64,000 nucleotides of DNA, taken from positions 186,001 to 250,000 of the forward strand of contig NZ_JAESIY010000001.1 of assembly GCF_016757215.1 (NCBI RefSeq). Direction: 5' to 3'. Positions 9,445 through 16,728 of this stretch are shown piece by piece. The first letter of the stretch is position 1. Every line of letters starts with the position of its first letter. The translations under genes were made by a program, and so were the position numbers. The notes below the pieces were generated by a model, which was not told where the DNA came from, did no database searches, and saw only the letters and a program-made list of their open reading frames with translations. Source of the stretch: Fulvivirga sediminis (lineage in GTDB: Bacteria > Bacteroidota > Bacteroidia > Cytophagales > Cyclobacteriaceae).

Positions 9445-9478
9445 AGTACTATCCTATTAGGGATAGTACTTTTTTTTT
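9445..9478 (+). terminator. Intrinsic terminator after rpsU, abutting the xerC start codon
   Basis: A perfect 10-bp stem (9445-9454 with 9461-9470), a 6-base loop and a run of eight T (9471-9478). The next base is the A of the xerC ATG. It looks like a full-strength rho-independent terminator. Confidence 0.9.
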
Positions 9479-10360
9479 ATGCGGGAAAAATTCCTAAAAT
9501 ACTTACAATACGAAAAGCGTTACAGCAAACACACTATTGCTTCTTATAGTCATGATTTGGAGCAATTAGAAGATTTTGTTCATGCTAACTTTACAGGTCT
9601 GGAGTTAGTTTCTGTTACCCACAATGTATTAAGAACTTGGATTCTTGATTTAGTAGATCAGAAAATGGAACCTCGTTCTATTAATAGAAAAATTGCCTGC
9701 CTTAGATCTTTCTACAAATTTCTGCTTAAGTCAGAGGCTATAGATAAAGATCCTACCACTAAACTTCGGGTATTAAAGACAAGTAAGAAATTGCCGCAGT
9801 TTGTTCAAGAAAATGAAATGATGAAGCTGCTGGATAATTTTGAATTTGGAACGAACTTTCCAGAAAAGAGAGATCAGTTGATTTTGGAGCTACTTTATGG
9901 TACTGGCATACGGCTTTCTGAGCTTATTTCTCTGAAGGTTTCTGATATTAACTTGGCCGACCGTACATTAAAAGTTTTAGGGAAGAGAAATAAAGAAAGA
10001 GTGTTGCCATACTCTGTGTCTCTTAGTAAAACCCTGGACGAATATTTGTCTTTAAAAAATAAGCACGATTTAATAAAAGATAGTACAAGATTGGTCGTTA
10101 CTGATTCGGGAGAAGACTGCTATCCGATGATGATCTATCGTACAGTAAAAAATTATTTGAATCTATTTACAACAATAGAAAAACGTAGTCCACATGTGTT
10201 GCGTCACACATTTGCTACGCACCTCCTTAATAAAGGAGCTGAACTTAATGCGGTAAAAGATTTGCTTGGTCATACTAGCTTGGCGGCGACGCAGGTTTAT
10301 ACCCATAATTCATTGGATAAGCTAAAAGCTGTTTTCGAACAGGCGCATCCAAAAGCTTAA
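9479..10360 (+). CDS. xerC: Tyrosine recombinase XerC/XerD family
   Basis: A 293-residue site-specific recombinase for resolution of chromosome dimers at dif. The N-terminal SAM-like core-binding domain (EKRYSKHTIASYSHDLEQL) is followed by the catalytic domain with Arg145 (GTGIRLSEL), His239 and Arg242 (HVLRHTFATHLL), His265 (LGHTSLAATQVYTH) and the nucleophile Tyr274. Length is normal and all catalytic residues are present. The start codon follows directly on the T run of the rpsU terminator, leaving no independent leader; the N-terminus aligns well with the family, so the start is probably right. I call it XerC by its place between rpsU and hpf; XerD cannot be excluded. Confidence 0.93.
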   Translation: MREKFLKYLQYEKRYSKHTIASYSHDLEQLEDFVHANFTGLELVSVTHNVLRTWILDLVDQKMEPRSINRKIACLRSFYKFLLKSEAIDKDPTTKLRVLKTSKKLPQFVQENEMMKLLDNFEFGTNFPEKRDQLILELLYGTGIRLSELISLKVSDINLADRTLKVLGKRNKERVLPYSVSLSKTLDEYLSLKNKHDLIKDSTRLVVTDSGEDCYPMMIYRTVKNYLNLFTTIEKRSPHVLRHTFATHLLNKGAELNAVKDLLGHTSLAATQVYTHNSLDKLKAVFEQAHPKA

Positions 10361-10390
10361 TTTTTTTTATAACCTTTAAACTTTAAGATT

Positions 10391-10687
10391 ATGAAGTTAC
10401 AAATGCACTCAATCCACTTCGATGCCGATCAAAAACTGATCGATTTCGTCCAGAAGAAAGTAGATAAGTTGGAGACATTTTACGATAGAGTGATTGATGG
10501 AGAGGTGTTTTTTAGGTTAAACAACTCTGGAGTTGAAAATAAAACCGTAGAAATAAAATTAAATATACCCGGAAATCAACTTTTTGCGAAGGAAGATGCT
10601 AAAAGTTTCGAAGAGGCTACTGATCTTGCAACAGAGGCATTGAGAAGACAGCTCAGGAAATTTAAGGTTAAACAAATGGCACATTAA
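10391..10687 (+). CDS. hpf: Ribosome hibernation promoting factor (short HPF/RaiA family)
   Basis: A 98-residue protein of the S30AE family, which binds the 30S decoding region and stabilises inactive ribosomes in slow growth. The sequence has the beta-alpha-beta fold pattern: MHSIHFDADQKLIDFV, then KVDKLETFYDRV, then EIKLNIPGNQLFAKEDAKSF and the C-terminal helix EALRRQLRKFK. It is the short form, without the C-terminal dimerisation domain of long HPF. It lies 30 bases after xerC, probably in the same transcript, and ends at a clear terminator. Confidence 0.94.
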   Translation: MKLQMHSIHFDADQKLIDFVQKKVDKLETFYDRVIDGEVFFRLNNSGVENKTVEIKLNIPGNQLFAKEDAKSFEEATDLATEALRRQLRKFKVKQMAH

Positions 10688-10709
10688 GACGTTAAATTTT
10701 AATAAATTT

Positions 10710-10745
10710 AAAAAAGGGGTTCAGAAATGATCCCCTTTTTTATTT
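10710..10745 (+). terminator. Intrinsic terminator after hpf
   Basis: A stem of A6G4 with C4T6 (10710-10719 with 10732-10741) encloses an inner GAAA-capped stem with one T-T mismatch, followed by a T-rich tract. It ends the rpsU/xerC/hpf unit. Confidence 0.85.
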
Positions 10746-10766
10746 TCTTGCCTAAAATCATTTATT

Positions 10767-11861
10767 ATGGATATAGAAACACTCATGCTGGAACATCCTA
10801 CAATTAGTGCTATTGGCATATTTATTCTGGCGTTTCTGTTTACACTGGTTGGTCGCTTTATATTATTTAAAATATTCAAGCATTATGCGAGAACAGATGA
10901 TCTTATCTTATTTGACTCTTTAGAAAAGCGATTACGAGGTTCTGTTTTTTTATTTTTCCCATGTATAGTGCTTCATTTTGCTATAGGCTATCTATCACTT
11001 GACCCGGAATATGTAATCATTGCTAAGAAGATCCTAGAGGTAATCATTATTATTTCTATTGCAATTATCCTTATTAGACTTATAGGGGTGATAGAAGATG
11101 TCCTTTTTGCGAAATATGACATGTCTCAGGCCGATAACCTAAAAGCAAGAAAGGCTCGTACCCAAATTATTTATGTAAAAAAAATGGCTATGGTAGTGGT
11201 AGCCGTAATAGCCGTAGCGATAATACTTCTCAGCTTTGATAGTGTAAGGAAATATGGAGCTACCATACTTACTGGTGCTGGGGTGGCAGGTATTATAATA
11301 GGTTTTGCTCTGCAGAAAACGCTGGCTAATTTATTTGCTGGTATACAGATAGCCTTTACCCAGCCTATAAAGATAGATGATGCAGTGGTGCTTGAAAATG
11401 AGTGGGGATGGATAGAAGAGATTAACCTTACTTATGTGGTGGTGCGCATTTGGGATATGCGCAGATTGGTATTGCCTATAACCTATTTTACTGAAACGCC
11501 TTTTCAGAACTGGACGCGTACTACAGCTCAGATATTAGGAACAGTTTTTTTATATGTTGATTATACGCTACCGTTAGATCCGTTAAGGCAGCATTTTGAG
11601 AAGGTCCTATCAGAAACGGACCTGTGGGATAAGGATGCTAAAGCTTTTCAGATAACGGATACCAGTGAGCGAACTATGACCGTAAGGCTCCTTATGACCG
11701 CTAAAAACTCCCCAACGGCTTTTGATTTAAGGTGTCATGTAAGGGAGCATATGATAGACTTTATACAAAAAAATTATCCTCAATGCTTACCACAAACCAG
11801 AGCTGTGCTGGCTGGGGATAACATTGAGGATGTTAAAAGGGAAAAAAGATTTGACCATTAA
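10767..11861 (+). CDS. Mechanosensitive ion channel, MscS family
   Basis: A 364-residue small-conductance mechanosensitive channel that releases solutes on hypo-osmotic shock. N-terminal membrane helices (about 10-35, 55-75, 85-105 and 130-155) precede the pore-lining region [20 protein letters not shown] and the beta domain that begins [21 protein letters not shown]. The C-terminal alpha/beta vestibule domain follows. It is slightly longer than E. coli MscS because of extra N-terminal helices. It stands outside the rpsU-hpf unit, after its terminator, and its stop codon shares four bases (TTAA) with the convergent metK stop. Confidence 0.93.
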   Translation: MDIETLMLEHPTISAIGIFILAFLFTLVGRFILFKIFKHYARTDDLILFDSLEKRLRGSVFLFFPCIVLHFAIGYLSLDPEYVIIAKKILEVIIIISIAIILIRLIGVIEDVLFAKYDMSQADNLKARKARTQIIYVKKMAMVVVAVIAVAIILLSFDSVRKYGATILTGAGVAGIIIGFALQKTLANLFAGIQIAFTQPIKIDDAVVLENEWGWIEEINLTYVVVRIWDMRRLVLPITYFTETPFQNWTRTTAQILGTVFLYVDYTLPLDPLRQHFEKVLSETDLWDKDAKAFQITDTSERTMTVRLLMTAKNSPTAFDLRCHVREHMIDFIQKNYPQCLPQTRAVLAGDNIEDVKREKRFDH

Positions 11862-13111
11862 AGGCCAAATACTTCTTTTACTTTATCTACATAGTCTAGC
11901 TTTTCCCATGGGAATAGCTCTACTTCTTTGGTGATTTCGGTACCATTGGCAGCTACAAAGGTTTTAGTAACTACTTTGTTTTCACGGCCCATGTGGCCGT
12001 ATGCAGCAGTTTCAGAGTAAATAGGGTTACGAAGCTTAAGTCTTGTTTCTATAGCGTAAGGGCGCATGTCAAATATCTCTTCCACTTTCTTAGCTATTTC
12101 ACCGTCATTTAGGTCTACTTTAGATGAGCCGTAGGTGTTAATGAATATACCCATAGGTTCTACCACACCAATAGCATAAGAAACCTGAACTAATACTTCA
12201 TCAGCTACTCCTGCGGCTACCAGATTTTTAGCAATATGCCTAGTGGCATAAGCAGCGGATCTATCTACCTTTGAAGGATCTTTTCCGGAAAATGCGCCTC
12301 CACCATGTGCTCCTTTGCCTCCGTAGGTATCAACAATGATCTTTCTGCCAGTAAGGCCTGTATCTCCATGTGGTCCGCCTATAACAAACTTTCCGGTAGG
12401 GTTAATATGATATTTAATATCATCATTAAATAATTTTTGAATCTCTGGTTTTAGCTGAGCTTTTACCCTTGGGATCAAAATATTAATAATATCTTCGCGG
12501 ATTTTTGCTAGCATCTTCTCTTCACTGTCAAATTCATCGTGTTGAGTAGATAGTACTATAGCCACTATTCTTTGAGGAACGTTGTCATCAGAGTATTCAA
12601 TAGTTACTTGGCTTTTGGCGTCTGGTCTCAGGTAATTTATCTCACTGCCTTCTCTTCTTAAAATAGCAAGCTCTTTAAGCATTTTGTGAGATAGGTCAAG
12701 CGCTAATGGCATATACTCATCAGTTTCACTGGTAGCATATCCAAACATCATACCCTGATCGCCAGCTCCCTGATCTTCAGGATTACCTCTATCTACTCCC
12801 TGATTAATGTCAGGAGATTGCTCATGAATAGCTGAGATAACGCCACAAGAATTGCCGTCAAACATATATTCGCCTTTGGTATAGCCAATTTGATTAATGA
12901 CATTTCGTGCGATTTGCTGAACATCAAGATAAGCCTCAGATTTCACCTCTCCGCTAAGTACGGTAAGGCCGGTAGTTACCAGTGTTTCACAAGCTACTTT
13001 AGAATTAGCATCAAAAGCAAGAAAATTATCTATAAGTGCGTCAGAGATTTGATCCGCTATTTTATCAGGATGGCCCTCTGAAACCGATTCGGAAGTAAAT
13101 AAGTAGGGCAT
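11858..13111 (-). CDS. metK: S-adenosylmethionine synthase
   Basis: A 417-residue methionine adenosyltransferase making S-adenosylmethionine from methionine and ATP. Signature motifs are [13 protein letters not shown] near the start, [12 protein letters not shown] in the middle and [19 protein letters not shown]. The length is a little above the E. coli enzyme, as usual in this phylum. The leader is short (about 80 bases to the next gene). It contains a -7-like TAATTTTG on the minus strand at 13147-13154 without a well-spaced -33 element, and I see no SAM riboswitch. Its stop overlaps the convergent mscS stop by four bases. Confidence 0.98.
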   Translation of the reverse strand: MPYLFTSESVSEGHPDKIADQISDALIDNFLAFDANSKVACETLVTTGLTVLSGEVKSEAYLDVQQIARNVINQIGYTKGEYMFDGNSCGVISAIHEQSPDINQGVDRGNPEDQGAGDQGMMFGYATSETDEYMPLALDLSHKMLKELAILRREGSEINYLRPDAKSQVTIEYSDDNVPQRIVAIVLSTQHDEFDSEEKMLAKIREDIINILIPRVKAQLKPEIQKLFNDDIKYHINPTGKFVIGGPHGDTGLTGRKIIVDTYGGKGAHGGGAFSGKDPSKVDRSAAYATRHIAKNLVAAGVADEVLVQVSYAIGVVEPMGIFINTYGSSKVDLNDGEIAKKVEEIFDMRPYAIETRLKLRNPIYSETAAYGHMGRENKVVTKTFVAANGTEITKEVELFPWEKLDYVDKVKEVFGL

Positions 13112-13195
13112 TCGTTATTTTATAATTGTTTGGTTTTAAAGTCGGGCAAAATTACCTGAATTTAAAGTAAAAAAAAATCGTATCAATTGCTCAAA

Positions 13196-13903
13196 TTAAC
13201 TGGAAAATAAAATAAATACAGTAGGTACTTTATGAAGCTCTATTTTTTGCTTTTTCCACTCTGCTGCTGTTTGGCTTTTTATAAACTCTTCAGTTCCTGA
13301 AACATCTTTGGCTACACATATTTGAGTAGAAGGGCGGCAGGTTTTGGTCAATGTTTCCAGCATTTGATTGTTTCTATACGGAGCTTCAATAAATATTTGT
13401 GTTTGCAAATGCTTGATTGAGTCCGCCTCTAGTTGCTTGATCGCGGTTTCGAGCTCTTTCTTTTTTATAGGAAGGTACCCATGAAAAGCAAACTTTTGAC
13501 CGTTAAAACCAGAAGCCATTAAAGCCAGAAAAATAGAGGAAGGCCCTACTAAAGGAACTACTCTGATATTTTTTTTATGCGCGTAAGCTACTGCTCTAGA
13601 GCCAGGATCGGCAATGCCTGGGCATCCAGATTCTGATATTACTCCTACATTTTTTCCTTGTAGCAAGGGTTTGAGAATTTTTTCTACAGTGCTATCGGTG
13701 GTCTTTTTATCAAGAACTTCAAATTGCAGTTCTTCAATGGTTAGGCCCAGTTTAAGGCTACTGATAAACCTTCTCGCCGTTCTTACATTTTCTACTGCAA
13801 AGTGTTCAGTATTCTTTATTACTTGTCTTACTTGTTCGGGTATTACGTCAGTCTGGTTCTCTGAAATACTTGAGGGTATCAAGTACAAAATGCCATATGC
13901 CAT
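13196..13903 (-). CDS. SAM-dependent methyltransferase, tetrapyrrole methylase family (RsmI-like)
   Basis: A 235-residue member of the tetrapyrrole (corrin/porphyrin) methylase fold that includes RsmI, the 16S rRNA C1402 2'-O-methyltransferase. The SAM-binding motif GCPGIADPGSRAVAYAH and the VPLVGPSSIFLALMASG segment are seen. The N-terminus (YLIPSSISE) differs from true RsmI (YxVxTPIGN), and Bacteroidota usually carry this RsmI-like paralogue alongside RsmI, so its substrate is uncertain. It follows the AraC gene by 10 bases and is probably cotranscribed with it. Confidence 0.85.
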   Translation of the reverse strand: MAYGILYLIPSSISENQTDVIPEQVRQVIKNTEHFAVENVRTARRFISSLKLGLTIEELQFEVLDKKTTDSTVEKILKPLLQGKNVGVISESGCPGIADPGSRAVAYAHKKNIRVVPLVGPSSIFLALMASGFNGQKFAFHGYLPIKKKELETAIKQLEADSIKHLQTQIFIEAPYRNNQMLETLTKTCRPSTQICVAKDVSGTEEFIKSQTAAEWKKQKIELHKVPTVFILFSS

Positions 13904-13913
13904 CTATAGGAAA

Positions 13914-14783
13914 TTAATTCAATACTTTTTTTAATTCACTTCTGTATTTAGAAGGGCTTTTGCCTGTAAAGGCTTTAAACTGCTTATTGAAGTGTGAAAA
14001 GTTGTTAAACCCACATTCGAAAGATATTTCTGTGATGCTAGTATGGCTTTCAGAAAGTAGCTTGGAAGCATGTACCAAGCGGTACTCATTTACAAACTGT
14101 GTAAAGGTTTTACCAGATATCTTTTTGAAGTATCTGCAAAAGGCAGGAACGGTCATGCTCACTTTGTCAGATATTTCTTCCAGACTTATAGGCCTTTGGA
14201 AATTTTCTCTCACATATTTATATACTAAATTGATCCTTTCATTGTCTTGAGGTTCAATTTCCATAGCATAGCCGTCTACGTTAAGTATTGTATATTCTTC
14301 CGATATGGCTAGTTCCTTTAAAATACTTAATAAGCTTACGATTCTTTCCAGAGGGTCTAGGTTAACTAGGTTTTCAATTTTAGCTCCTGTGTTTTCTTTG
14401 GTCTCGCCATGAAAAACAACTCCTCTCTTGGAGCGTTCCATAAGCTTTTTAATAGCGGACATCTCAGGTATGTCAAAGAAATTTGGCCCAAGAAAATCTT
14501 CTCTCATTTGAATGATAGTTTCTGAGCTATTAGCTGTAAGCCTATCAGTAAACCCAAAGTGTGGTAAATTCGCTCCGATAAATATCAAATCTCCATTGCT
14601 AAAATAGGACATCTGATTACCGATATGTCTCTTACCACTACCACCTTTTACATAGGCAATCTCCATTTCAGGGTGTATGTGCCAATAAGGTAGCTTGTTT
14701 CTGCACGGATCTGCGTATCTCTTCACGTGAAATGATGTTCCAAACGCAGGGTTAATCTTTTCTAATCTCGGTTTTTTTGCCAT
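13914..14783 (-). CDS. AraC family transcriptional regulator
   Basis: A 289-residue regulator with an N-terminal cupin-like sensing domain (about 20-110, including HIHPEMEIAYVKGGSGKRHIG) and a C-terminal AraC DNA-binding domain (about 185-285) with two helix-turn-helix units: ISLEEISDKVSMTVPAFCRYF and SITEISFECGFNNFSHFNKQF. The cupin type suggests a small-molecule ligand such as a sugar, but none is shown. Its own promoter region holds direct repeats GGGTTAAT spaced 21 bases apart, suggesting autoregulation. The RsmI-like gene follows closely. Confidence 0.93.
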   Translation of the reverse strand: MAKKPRLEKINPAFGTSFHVKRYADPCRNKLPYWHIHPEMEIAYVKGGSGKRHIGNQMSYFSNGDLIFIGANLPHFGFTDRLTANSSETIIQMREDFLGPNFFDIPEMSAIKKLMERSKRGVVFHGETKENTGAKIENLVNLDPLERIVSLLSILKELAISEEYTILNVDGYAMEIEPQDNERINLVYKYVRENFQRPISLEEISDKVSMTVPAFCRYFKKISGKTFTQFVNEYRLVHASKLLSESHTSITEISFECGFNNFSHFNKQFKAFTGKSPSKYRSELKKVLN

Positions 14784-14818
14784 CTACGATACCCGTTAAA
14801 AATCATGCTTTAATAGCG

Positions 14819-14859
14819 CAAATATATAAAATTAACCCCATTGTATGCAATATTAACCC
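14819..14859 (-). promoter_or_regulatory. AraC gene promoter with direct-repeat operator
   Basis: On the minus strand TTG (14848-14850), a 21-base spacer and TATATTTG (14819-14826), a perfect -7 box. Two copies of GGGTTAAT (14831-14838 and 14852-14859) are exactly 21 bases apart: one lies between the two promoter boxes and the other just upstream of -33. A weaker third TTAAC lies at 14871. The spacing fits tandem half-sites of an AraC-type protein. Confidence 0.6.
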
Positions 14860-14985
14860 GCCCTATAATGTTAACTTTATATGAAGTTAATTTAGCACAT
14901 AAAGTTGTAAATCGGGTAGTAGTGAACCGTCATTTTTACGTCTATGTTTGTAAAAGATTTATTTGCAAACAAAACGCAATAAGAG

Positions 14986-15588
14986 ATGAAACAACTTATT
15001 AAAAACAGCCTACTAGTGATCTTGTTCTCAACATCACTACTTTCGTTTGCCTCCGGTGCTTCTCCATATGTAAAGGTGAAGAGATTTGATGGGAAGAAAT
15101 TTGTAGTAATAGTAAAATCTGCTAATCCCACTGATCTTCAGATATCATTAAGAGACAGAAATGATTTTGAACTTTACGCAGAGAGACATGCGGATGTAAA
15201 AGATGGTTACGCCAAAAAGTTTGATGTGGCCGATTTACCTGACGGTAGCTATTTTCTTGAAATTGAAAATGCTCAGAAAATAGATGTTTATTCATTAGAG
15301 ATAGCTCAAGGGAAGTTGAGTATTGAGAGTGATAACAGAGTAGCTATCTTCAAACCGCAGGTATTCCAAAAAGGAAACCAGGTGGATATAGCAATGCTAA
15401 AGTACTTAAATGTACCAATGAAGTTTAGCATTCTTAACAACACCAACGACATTATCTATGAAGACACTTTGGCTGATAGCCAATCTGTTAACAAAAGATA
15501 TGATATGTCGAAGCTTGATCCGGGTATCTACACTTTGAGATTTAACCTGGCAGGCAGATTATTTACGAAATCAATTGATATACAATAA
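14986..15588 (+). CDS. Secreted protein of unknown function with beta-sandwich-like repeats
   Basis: A 200-residue protein with a clear signal peptide (about residues 1-26, ending FASGASP). I do not recognise a named family. The mature part seems to hold two similar halves, each ending in a turn followed by a beta strand: LPDGSYFLEIEN and LDPGIYTLRFNL. This resembles the Ig-like or DUF3244-like secreted modules and the C-terminal sorting domains of Bacteroidota, but it is not a clear type IX secretion signal. It is monocistronic with a terminator after it. It lies divergent from the AraC gene across 202 bases. Confidence 0.7.
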   Translation: MKQLIKNSLLVILFSTSLLSFASGASPYVKVKRFDGKKFVVIVKSANPTDLQISLRDRNDFELYAERHADVKDGYAKKFDVADLPDGSYFLEIENAQKIDVYSLEIAQGKLSIESDNRVAIFKPQVFQKGNQVDIAMLKYLNVPMKFSILNNTNDIIYEDTLADSQSVNKRYDMSKLDPGIYTLRFNLAGRLFTKSIDIQ

Positions 15589-15611
15589 CAGTAGTAGCGT
15601 TTATTCATGAG

Positions 15612-15645
15612 GGAAAGACCGTCTCGAAAGGGACGGTTTTTTTAT
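15612..15645 (+). terminator. Intrinsic terminator after the secreted protein gene
   Basis: A 6-bp GC-rich stem (15618-15623 ACCGTC with 15632-15637 GACGGT) is followed by a run of seven T and an AT-rich tail. It is oriented for the gene ending at 15588. Confidence 0.75.
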
Positions 15646-15681
15646 TTTGTACGTTTGCTAATTGTTTGTCAATTTTAAGGT

Positions 15682-15897
15682 ATGATGGCTAAATTTCTGA
15701 TAATTATAGGAGTCATTCTGGTTATCATAGGCATGATACTCCATTTTGAAATAAAAATACCTTTTTTAGGAAAGCTCCCTGGAGATATTGATATCAAAAG
15801 GGAAAACTTTCGGTTCTACTTTCCTGTGATGAGCAGCATTATATTAAGTGTGCTGCTGTCATTAATTGTTTTTATTATCCAGAAGCTGAAAGGATAA
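15682..15897 (+). CDS. DUF2905 family small membrane protein
   Basis: A 71-residue protein with two hydrophobic helices (about 5-22 and 48-67) separated by the conserved loop GKLPGDIDIKREN, diagnostic of DUF2905. The function is unknown. Two ATG codons begin the frame; either could be used. It ends 7 bases before the stop of the convergent hydrolase gene. Confidence 0.88.
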   Translation: MMAKFLIIIGVILVIIGMILHFEIKIPFLGKLPGDIDIKRENFRFYFPVMSSIILSVLLSLIVFIIQKLKG

Positions 15898-15904
15898 ACT
15901 GTTT

Positions 15905-16669
15905 TTATCTAAGGAAGTCCAGAATGAGCTTAATCACTTCTTCGCTTTTCTCTGCATGCACCCAGTGTCCTGCCCCTTCTATTGTTTTTACTTCTGAATT
16001 AGGAAATAGCTGAGTGATAAGAATAATATCGCTATCCTGAACATAATCTGATTTGCCTCCTCTGATAAATAGTACTTCTTTTTCAATAGCTAGTCTATCT
16101 TCCTGACCTTCTCCTATCGCCTCTATTTTTTCGTTGATTACATCCAGGTTAATCTTCCATTTATAGCCTCCACTCTCATTTCGAGCCAGGTTTTTCAAAA
16201 GAAATTGCCTGGTGCCGAGGTCAGGAACATACTCTGAGAGTTGTTTGTCAGCATCTCCTCTCGATTTAATGGCATCAAGATCAATTGATTTTAATCCTGT
16301 TAATATTTTGTCATGATGTACAGGGTAAGCTTTTGGGGCTATGTCTACCACTATCATTTTTTCCCACTCATCAGAATAGTTAACCGAAAATTTCATGGCT
16401 GCTTTTCCGCCCATGGAGTGGCCTAATATAAATGGCTTATCCAGCTCATGCTTCTCAATAAACTCATGCAGATCATCGGCCATAGCCTGGTAAGAAAATT
16501 CATCACTGTGTGGTGAATCTCCATGATTCCTTTGGTCTAATAAATATACTTTAAAGTGATGTTCTGCTAGTTCTTTAGCTATAGTGAGCCAGTTATCTGC
16601 TGACCCAAATACGCCGTGTAGTATGATTAGAGGCTTTCCCTCTCCTATTGCTTTATAATTTAATTCCAT
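15905..16669 (-). CDS. Alpha/beta hydrolase (YbfF-like esterase)
   Basis: A 254-residue alpha/beta hydrolase. The oxyanion-hole segment is LHGVFGSADNW, the nucleophile elbow GHSMGG places Ser85 as nucleophile, and the catalytic histidine is in GAGHWVHAEK near the C-terminus. DQRNHGDSPHS is characteristic of the YbfF/ABHD11-like esterase group, which hydrolyses acyl-CoA or short acyl esters. No signal peptide, so cytoplasmic. The physiological substrate is unknown. Confidence 0.92.
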   Translation of the reverse strand: MELNYKAIGEGKPLIILHGVFGSADNWLTIAKELAEHHFKVYLLDQRNHGDSPHSDEFSYQAMADDLHEFIEKHELDKPFILGHSMGGKAAMKFSVNYSDEWEKMIVVDIAPKAYPVHHDKILTGLKSIDLDAIKSRGDADKQLSEYVPDLGTRQFLLKNLARNESGGYKWKINLDVINEKIEAIGEGQEDRLAIEKEVLFIRGGKSDYVQDSDIILITQLFPNSEVKTIEGAGHWVHAEKSEEVIKLILDFLR

Positions 16670-16728
16670 AATAACTTATTAGGTTCTACTTTGCTAAGTT
16701 AACGCATTAGCTATGCAATAGTCACTAA

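Noticed and set aside
13112-13195. SAM riboswitch before metK
   Set aside because: The gap is only 84 bases and I find no fold like SAM-I, SAM-II or other known classes.
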